Source: Izhakiella capsodis | GTDB taxonomy: Bacteria; Pseudomonadota; Gammaproteobacteria; Enterobacterales; Enterobacteriaceae | Direction: 5' to 3' | Assembly: GCF_900115045.1 (NCBI RefSeq) | Contig: NZ_FOVC01000008.1 | Location: 80,469-144,468 of the forward strand | DNA: 64,000 bases | Shown here: in pieces, positions 58,533 to 64,000 of the stretch | Position numbering within the stretch: the stretch's first letter is position 1 | Layout: each line of letters opens with the position of its first letter | Made by a program: the position numbers and the translations under genes | The notes under the pieces: generated by a model | Database searches by the model: none | What the model was told of the DNA's origin: nothing | What the model saw: the letters and a program-made list of their open reading frames with translations, nothing else

Positions 58533-59285
58533 TCAGCGCGAAGGATGCGGCGCGGCGATCAAATCACCGTCAGGAAAAACCACCTCACACCAGCAACGGC
58601 AGTTAGGCAGCGCACCTGCATGGCCGGTCATGCCGTCCAGCGTAGGGGGATCGCTCCAGTAAACGAATTTACCTTCCATTTCGGCATGAGAGTGACGGAC
58701 ATCGCCATCATGAGCCGTCCGCCAGATGTAGCCCATAGAACCACTGGCCGTTGATCGCGCCTGCGTCAGCGCGGTAACAGCTCTCCCGACCTCAGTCCGC
58801 GCGATGAGCTTTGCCCGTGAAGCCGCCACATCACCGGATGCCGCGATCTCTTTCGCAAACGCATCAGCACGGCCACCCGCCGCCATGGTTTCGATCGCGC
58901 GGTTCTGGATGTCGTAAATTCGGCCTGCGGCTTCGAGCGGCAGCGATTTGATGTATTTCACCTGCTCGGTAACGATGCTACGCATGACCTGCCCGGTAGG
59001 CGTGTTGTTAATGACATGACGCAGCTCAGCACCGATTTGCTGGCTGTTGTCACGCCACTCTTTTTCGCTGTACCGCGCTACGGATGCGGCAAAGCCCGTG
59101 GCGACCTGGTTGGCCCAGCCGTCAATGATTTCGCTGTAGCGCTCCAGCGCATCCATGATTTCGGTAACGCTGTCATTTGAACCATCGTAACGGCCATTTA
59201 CGATGTCGCCCACTGCTCGCGCTATCTTGCGTAGCTGTGTGGTATAGCTTATTTGCACCTGTTTCGGGATCCGGCGCGTCGTCAT
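58533..59285 (-). CDS. MuF-like head morphogenesis protein
   Basis: 250 residues from the ATG at 59285 (MTTRRIPKQVQISYTTQ). The C-terminal MuF domain is clear: KLIARTEVGRAVTALTQAR, HDGDVRHSHAEMEGKFVYW, and the cysteine-rich end LPNCRCWCEVVFPDG. Longer starts (59327, 59342, TTG 59360) are in frame, all within the portal gene; none has a good ribosome site. The protein is a minor capsid component ejected or placed at the portal. The overlap with the portal gene is at least 113 bases. Confidence 0.85.
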   Translation of the reverse strand: MTTRRIPKQVQISYTTQLRKIARAVGDIVNGRYDGSNDSVTEIMDALERYSEIIDGWANQVATGFAASVARYSEKEWRDNSQQIGAELRHVINNTPTGQVMRSIVTEQVKYIKSLPLEAAGRIYDIQNRAIETMAAGGRADAFAKEIAASGDVAASRAKLIARTEVGRAVTALTQARSTASGSMGYIWRTAHDGDVRHSHAEMEGKFVYWSDPPTLDGMTGHAGALPNCRCWCEVVFPDGDLIAAPHPSR

Positions 59286-60651
59286 CACTTTCTTCGGTGA
59301 ACCCTGGCGGCTCGGCCCCTTTGGCATTCTCAATATCCTCATCGGTGATGTTTGAGCCAATACCTGTCACGCGGGATGATTCGCGCAGTTCAGCCATACC
59401 AACGTGCAAAGGCATCAGCCCGCTGTCGATGGCCGCATTGAGTGTATCGACCGTGTTTTTCGCCACCGTTGAACGGTCAACATCGGACATCTGCCAGAGC
59501 GGGTTAAACTCGAAGTCGAAATCATCCGGCAGCGGCGTTCCAAACTCAGAGCGGTGAAGAACCTCAAACAGGCGCCGGACAGGCCGACGCTGACGGCGTT
59601 CCTGCAGCGAACCCACATTGTCGTAGTAGTTCGCAAGGTCAGATTCGCCGGTACTGAAACCGGCTGGCGACTGGCCCAGCATGCGGATTAGCGGGATACC
59701 GGTTGCACCGGCTATCTGTTCACCAAACTGCGAAAGGATGTCCGACAGGCCCGCAAACGAATAGCTGTGCGTCTGGAATACATCGTTTTTGTCCATCAGC
59801 GTCATGCCTTCGATGGACTGAAACTGGCGGATCATGTCTATGTGCTTCATCAGCACCGCTTCGCGCTCATCGGCAAAGCCCAGAATCTGACGCAGATTTT
59901 CGATGCTGTAGGTGCGCAGGTGCGCTTTGTTAACCAGTTGGGCAGCGCCGGTTGATGCGCTGTCGAACGCCATGATGCGATCATAAAGACGCTCAACCAC
60001 CGACATGCCCCAGCCGTTTTCGGTATACGCCTGCTGATAAGGCAGGCCCACACCGTCCATGCGGATCAGGCGGCTGTGGTGAATCTTCCACGCCGGAATG
60101 CCGTTTTGCGCGGCCACTACCTCATAATATTTTGGCTTACCCAGGTCGGGACCGGGCTCGGTGATTATTTCCGTGATGGTCTGGTTGAGCATCCAGCGAT
60201 CGAGCACCAGCATGCCCTTAAACTGGTCGCGACCGATGGTTTCCATGCGCAGGGGTGAGGACATGTCCTGACCGTCAATCAGCAGCACACCCACCGCCCC
60301 GCCGTAAAGGCGTGACCACTTTATCGTGTCGCTTAATCCTTCCCACAGTGACAGTTCTTCCCAGCGGCCGGTAAGTCGGGCTTTTGCCTTATGGTCCATC
60401 TGCGAGGTGATGGTGACGCCTTTGCGCGTCATATCGTCCGCGATGGTGTCCACGGCAGCGCCCACAATCCACGATGAACGGTAGGCAAACTCCAGTAACA
60501 CGCGGTTGCGTGAGGTGAAGTTCGGCATATAGGTACCGTGACCACTGAGGTTGCCGGACTGCAGGCCCAGACGGGATACAAAGTTGTCGTAACCGTCGAT
60601 CGTCTTTGTCGGTGCCGCACTTTGCTGGCGCGGGCGTTTCTTACGAGCCAT
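59173..60651 (-). CDS. Portal protein, DUF1073 family
   Basis: 492 residues from the ATG at 60651 (MARKKRPRQQS). Portal signatures include FTSRNRVLLEFAYRSSWIVGAAVDTIADDMTR, WGMSVVERLYDRIMAFDSASTGAAQLV and GATGIPLIRMLGQSPAGFSTGESDLANYYD. An in-frame start at 60714 lies inside the terminase gene and is rejected. The dodecameric portal is the DNA entry vertex. Its 3' end overlaps the MuF gene, and its start overlaps terminase by 11 bases. Confidence 0.92.
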   Translation of the reverse strand: MARKKRPRQQSAAPTKTIDGYDNFVSRLGLQSGNLSGHGTYMPNFTSRNRVLLEFAYRSSWIVGAAVDTIADDMTRKGVTITSQMDHKAKARLTGRWEELSLWEGLSDTIKWSRLYGGAVGVLLIDGQDMSSPLRMETIGRDQFKGMLVLDRWMLNQTITEIITEPGPDLGKPKYYEVVAAQNGIPAWKIHHSRLIRMDGVGLPYQQAYTENGWGMSVVERLYDRIMAFDSASTGAAQLVNKAHLRTYSIENLRQILGFADEREAVLMKHIDMIRQFQSIEGMTLMDKNDVFQTHSYSFAGLSDILSQFGEQIAGATGIPLIRMLGQSPAGFSTGESDLANYYDNVGSLQERRQRRPVRRLFEVLHRSEFGTPLPDDFDFEFNPLWQMSDVDRSTVAKNTVDTLNAAIDSGLMPLHVGMAELRESSRVTGIGSNITDEDIENAKGAEPPGFTEESDDDAPDPETGANKLYHTATQDSASSGRHRKWPLRWFK

Positions 60652-62272
60652 ATTTACCCCTTGCCAGTAAATCCCAGATATCCATTGAGGTGACCTCCAT
60701 CGGGGCGTAGGCAATCATTACAGAGTCAGCCAGGTTAGGCGATTTGGTGCCGTCCGGCTTTTTGTCCACAACAATTTTACCCACGCCGTTTACCGAATAA
60801 GTGGGCTGTGAGAGTTCGACGATAAGTTTGTTTTTGAGCACCAGCGTGCTGGAAATTGAAATGATTTCGTCAGCCTTATACGGCATCCCCTTTTCGACGG
60901 CACGATACGTGTTGCGGAAAAGAGTTCGTAAGCGCCACCAGCCCTGAGCCTTGGCGTTCGCGAAGAAATCTTTGTTTAGTCTGCCTTTCTGTCCATACTC
61001 CCCTTGCACAGCTTCTTCCTCAGGGTTAGCGGGAGATCCGCTGCCCCGATATGGCGTCGCTGTAATCTGGCGTTCCCGGCGTTCTTTTCGCTGCTCGTTG
61101 ATGACGCGGGCATCGCCGCGCGCACCCGCCCCGAGCCCGTCAGAGTCGAACCGGTACATTTCAAGGCGGCGCTGATCGCAAATACTGAATGCCTTCTGAA
61201 CTGTGCCGAAGATGTCGTCGCCTTTGCCCGACCATTCCTCGATATCTTCCAGCAGGAAACCGTGACGTGAAGAAAAGGCATTGGTGTCTTTACCTTCGTC
61301 AGCGACATCAAGCGCCCCCATGCGCTGCCCAGTGGGCTGTATTCCCAGGTGAATATGCGCATCAATAGCGGCCTGCACCCATGCGGAAGGAATTAACACG
61401 CCTTCCACAGATGCGCTGTAGTTGATGTCGATTTCCTGCGCCACGGTCACAGGGTCGAGCTCTTCACACTGCTTTTTATACCAGGCATCATCTTTGCGCG
61501 GATCATCACGCCAATGGAAGGTAAACACATCCACCTTGCCGCTGTGGCGGCGCTCAGCAAACGAGTTCGCCATGCCGTTGGGCGTTGAAATGTCCTGACG
61601 GCAGTTTGTAGTTGCCGATAATGAGGCGTCTACAAGATACGGGCGCTCAAGGAATGCAGACTCATCGACGATATAGAACGATGTACGGTCACCACGCCCG
61701 ATGCCGTCACCGGCTTCACCCGTCATCGCTGAATCATTTTCAGGGAACAGGATGCGCATGTGCGGCGCGTGGGCTTTGGGATTCCAGCCGCCCCGAAACT
61801 CTTCAGGCAACAGACCAATAAAATTACGCGCCTTGTCAAACAGAGACTTTGGCGAACCGATTTTGTCTACATATTCCTCTTTGCGCGAACCAAACCCGGC
61901 AATGATGCCGCGATTAAACAGGCACAGCGATGCTGCCATACCCACGGTCAGCCAGGACATGCCCATGTCACGCGTTTTTTCGGTGATACCGGGCTTTGAG
62001 GTGCGCCAGTGCTCGACAAACCACTGTACCCACTCTTCCTGTTTGGGGAACAGCAGAAACGGTATACGCGCTGGCAGCCCGCGCTCAACGTTGCGCGGGT
62101 CCACCGTCATACCCCAGTCGATAATGAACTGGGCCGGATTGTCACGGTAAAAAGCCTTCATAGCGGGCAGCGTGCCGGGGTTTTGTCTGATGCGCTGCAA
62201 CCTCTCCATGCGCCATTCAAACACCTGTGTGTAATCCGGGTTGCGGAAATCGAAGGGGAAAGGAATAGGCAT
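60641..62272 (-). CDS. Terminase large subunit
   Basis: 543-residue packaging motor. The ATPase part has the deviant Walker A EKTRDMGMSW (about 97-106) and Walker B TSFYIVDESAFLE. The RNase-H-like nuclease part has the acidic residues GALDVADEG, FDSDGLGAG and NLADSVMIAY. It is a gp2/gp17-type terminase, consistent with headful or cohesive packaging; the mode cannot be told from this alone. Confidence 0.95.
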   Translation of the reverse strand: MPIPFPFDFRNPDYTQVFEWRMERLQRIRQNPGTLPAMKAFYRDNPAQFIIDWGMTVDPRNVERGLPARIPFLLFPKQEEWVQWFVEHWRTSKPGITEKTRDMGMSWLTVGMAASLCLFNRGIIAGFGSRKEEYVDKIGSPKSLFDKARNFIGLLPEEFRGGWNPKAHAPHMRILFPENDSAMTGEAGDGIGRGDRTSFYIVDESAFLERPYLVDASLSATTNCRQDISTPNGMANSFAERRHSGKVDVFTFHWRDDPRKDDAWYKKQCEELDPVTVAQEIDINYSASVEGVLIPSAWVQAAIDAHIHLGIQPTGQRMGALDVADEGKDTNAFSSRHGFLLEDIEEWSGKGDDIFGTVQKAFSICDQRRLEMYRFDSDGLGAGARGDARVINEQRKERRERQITATPYRGSGSPANPEEEAVQGEYGQKGRLNKDFFANAKAQGWWRLRTLFRNTYRAVEKGMPYKADEIISISSTLVLKNKLIVELSQPTYSVNGVGKIVVDKKPDGTKSPNLADSVMIAYAPMEVTSMDIWDLLARGKYGS

Positions 62273-62476
62273 GGAAATGTTCCGATTTAAACTCTATTTA
62301 ACATAATGGACGTTACCCGTACTGGCGAAACAGCACTCACTCACTGTTGGCTGCCAAAAGGGTATTTAGTGATGAATTCATGACGGATAGACTGGAAACG
62401 GACTGCATAATCGATGCATAAAACAGGGCCGATTTTGCATAAGGCTAAAATGTGGCGAAACTCACCTTTTCAGCAA
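62273..62476. other. Gap between terminase subunits
   Basis: 204 bases without a gene between the two terminase subunits. A packaging (pac/cos) site is often near here, but no repeat pattern stands out. Confidence 0.35.
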
Positions 62477-63106
62477 TTATCCCATCATCTTGCGGTAAAG
62501 CTCTGCGGCCTGGTCTGTTGTCAGGTCAGTGCCGTGACTTTCGCCATACGACGACACTGGCTCTTTACCATCATCGATGTTGTAGGCCTGACGCTCCAGA
62601 CCCACGAGATTTTTAAGCGACTCTATCAGTTCCTTAACTGACTTAACCCGCGAAGGCAGGCTGATCACTTTGTGGTAAATCTCGTTTAATTTATCCTGGC
62701 CTTTGTCATCCGGGCTTTGCATCAGTTCGCCCAGCTTTTCAAAGTCAGCCACCGACGAGGTTTCTACCTCCAGCTCGTCAAACAGCATATTGGCAAGACG
62801 ACGGGCGCGTGTAATATCGCCACGGTGTTCCATTCTGACGCGCGCGATTGTCTCAGCCGTAGCCTCAATGAGTACGCGCTCTGACAAATTTCCCTCAGTG
62901 CGTACCTGCCTGCGTACTTCCTGTTTGCGTACCAAATCTTCGGCGCGACTTTTAATCTTTGCAGCGAGATCGCGTGTCCACTCATCACGCCTGGCACGCT
63001 TGCGTATAGCGCCCTCACTGATGCTGTGCTGTGCTGCAATTTCGCGAAGTGACAGCAAGCCAGCACGATAGGCAGACTCAATGGCCTCCCAATCCGGCTT
63101 TGCCAT
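62477..63106 (-). CDS. Terminase small subunit
   Basis: 209-residue protein with an N-terminal helix-turn-helix (WEAIESAYRAGLLSLREIAAQHSISEGAIRKRARRDEW) and a helical middle (ARRLANMLFDELEVETSSVADFEKL). It lies directly before the large terminase, as the DNA-recognition subunit does. Confidence 0.85.
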   Translation of the reverse strand: MAKPDWEAIESAYRAGLLSLREIAAQHSISEGAIRKRARRDEWTRDLAAKIKSRAEDLVRKQEVRRQVRTEGNLSERVLIEATAETIARVRMEHRGDITRARRLANMLFDELEVETSSVADFEKLGELMQSPDDKGQDKLNEIYHKVISLPSRVKSVKELIESLKNLVGLERQAYNIDDGKEPVSSYGESHGTDLTTDQAAELYRKMMG

Positions 63107-63163
63107 TTTATTCCTCTTTGCTTATTGGGTTGACGCAGACGGTGCCACCCTTGTGACCTTTGA

Positions 63164-63320
63164 TTATTTTAAATGGTGTAGATTCTCCACCTTAAGCAGT
63201 ACATCTGCTTTCTCTACAGATTCCACTCCTGCCTGTGTTCTACCGCATGTCAGAAACTTATAACCATCTTTAAGATAACGACAGATTGTCTCAAGCTGCT
63301 GCTTTTCATTTTTTTGTCAT
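63164..63320 (-). pseudogene. Small phage gene with a frame break at an A7 run
   Basis: An ATG at 63320 overlaps the stop of the preceding gene (ATGA) and reads MTKK then TGA. If one A of the A7 run (63309-63315) is skipped, the frame continues EKQQLETICRYLKDGYKFLTCGRTQAGVES... to HHLK at 63164, about 50 residues. Either the gene is broken or polymerase slippage on the A run gives some full product. I recognise no family. Confidence 0.5.
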
Positions 63321-63529
63321 GTAGAACTCTTTCTGAGCTGATACTTTTTCGCCCATGCTTTCGCTATGCACAGACAGTCATCAAACATCTTTCCTTTCGC
63401 GCTGGCTGAAGCTGAACGGCGGTAATGTTCTACCGCCCGATCAGCGCTTATGCGGGCTACTGTATTGTCAAAGCCCTGCCTTTCCAGCTCAGAGATAACG
63501 TTTTTCTCTATGAACTGTATTGGCGTCAT
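63317..63529 (-). CDS. Small phage protein, unknown
   Basis: 70-residue helical basic protein (MTPIQFIEKNVISELERQG, then NTVARISADRAVEHYRRSAS, ending KAWAKKYQLRKSST). It is coupled by ATGA overlaps to the antirepressor-like gene upstream and to the broken gene downstream. Its role is unknown. Confidence 0.65.
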   Translation of the reverse strand: MTPIQFIEKNVISELERQGFDNTVARISADRAVEHYRRSASASAKGKMFDDCLCIAKAWAKKYQLRKSST

Positions 63530-64000
63530 GCAGGTTCTCCATCGGGAAAGTTGCCCAAGTCTGGTATTTGTACCTGTGACAATTCAGCGATGACCTTTTG
63601 CACCGCACGGATTTTTTTCAAATGACCCTTGCGAATTGTCATTCTTGAACTTCCCGGCCTGCCAAAAGTTTCAAGTGACCATTCGTTAACCCTGAAAACC
63701 CTGTTTTGCATTTCTCCTACTGCCAAATCCTTTAAGCTTCCCATGTCCAGCAATGAAAGGTTTGGCTGAGTCTCTTTTTCAATGAGATCAAGTAACCAGC
63801 GACGAAGTGATTTAGCTACTTTGGTTTCTGCCAGCATTCCAAGCAAGTGTGCGCCGCGAGGCGAAAATATCCGCGCTCTGTTATACTGCAACTTATTGTT
63901 TTTATTACGAGAGGTCACAGTGACCACTCGCGTCATCTCTGCACTGAATTCATCTTTATTTCTGTTGTAAAGGCGGTTTACTGATTTTTCATCAGCATAT
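63526..64000 (-). CDS. BRO-N antirepressor-like protein, 5' end beyond window
   Basis: The frame is open to the right edge; its start lies outside. The visible part begins DEKSVNRLYNRNKDEFSAEMTRVV and includes the BRO-N block FSPRGAHLLGMLAETKVAKSLRRWLLDLIEKE, close in pattern to the BRO-N protein at 42967. A C-terminal region with DLAVGEMQNRVFRVNEWSLETFGRPGSSRMTIRKGHLKKI follows. It is the third antirepressor-type gene of the prophage. An internal ATG at 63936 is unlikely to be the start. Confidence 0.8.
   Translation of the reverse strand, partial: YADEKSVNRLYNRNKDEFSAEMTRVVTVTSRNKNNKLQYNRARIFSPRGAHLLGMLAETKVAKSLRRWLLDLIEKETQPNLSLLDMGSLKDLAVGEMQNRVFRVNEWSLETFGRPGSSRMTIRKGHLKKIRAVQKVIAELSQVQIPDLGNFPDGEPA

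Noticed and set aside
1..64000. CRISPR arrays, rRNA genes, replication origin
   Set aside because: No regularly spaced repeats, rRNA sequence, or DnaA-box/iteron cluster was seen.

Overview
This is a chromosomal window from an Enterobacterales bacterium, in two parts. Positions 1 to about 39,830 are core genome in the sdaA/manXYZ/kdgR/prc/purT/zwf/pykA/znu order known from Escherichia coli. Positions from about 39,833 to the right edge are a tailed-phage prophage lying against the 3' end of a tRNA-Ser(GGA). The protein sequences are close to E. coli but not identical. An Erwinia/Pantoea-type host is my inference from the divergence and from missing E. coli neighbours (yoaD, mntP, yebV/yebW/pphA, copC/yobA, ptrB, yebE/yebF, edd). 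It was not tested by any search.

Host part, left to right: 3' end of sdaA; yoaE; manXYZ (mannose PTS) and yobD; rlmA; a decayed yobF before cspC; an MBL-fold hydrolase; yebO; a dead yobH; kdgR; an MFS exporter (yebQ); htpX; the prc-proQ pair; msrC; letA-letB; rsmF; yebY-copD; holE; a dead exoX; yebG with a LexA box; purT with a PurR box; eda with a KdgR-like box; a fimbrial gene fragment cut by a decayed IS1 element; zwf; a dead hexR; pykA; lpxM; mepM; znuA and znuCB with a Zur box; phoA with a Pho box; tRNA-Ser. The eroded loci (yobF, yobH, exoX, hexR, the fimbrial subunit, the IS1 transposase) point to ongoing gene loss, as in host-restricted lineages. Loss of edd from its usual place together with hexR hits the Entner-Doudoroff/hexose branch specifically.

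Prophage part: the late genes run on the minus strand from small terminase (63,106) leftwards through large terminase, portal, MuF-like head protein, DUF2213 protein, cement, capsid, connectors, DUF3383 sheath, tube, frameshifted tail chaperone, tape measure, baseplate and DUF2612 protein. The phage is therefore a contractile-tailed myovirus. The tail fibre and an AT-rich DUF1919 cargo gene lie next to the attachment tRNA. Integrase, repressor, replication and lysis genes are not visible and presumably lie beyond the right edge.

The most interesting region is 41,956-44,152. A module laid out like Salmonella phage P22 immI sits inside the tail operon: an Mnt-like repressor on the plus strand, a divergent Arc-like repressor, then antirepressor genes, next to the tail fibre gene. 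Unlike P22 it has two successive antirepressors of different families. Each one's ribosome-binding site is covered by a predicted plus-strand antisense RNA of about 65-75 nt with its own promoter and terminator hairpin, the same geometry as P22 sar RNA. A third antirepressor-type gene lies at the right edge.
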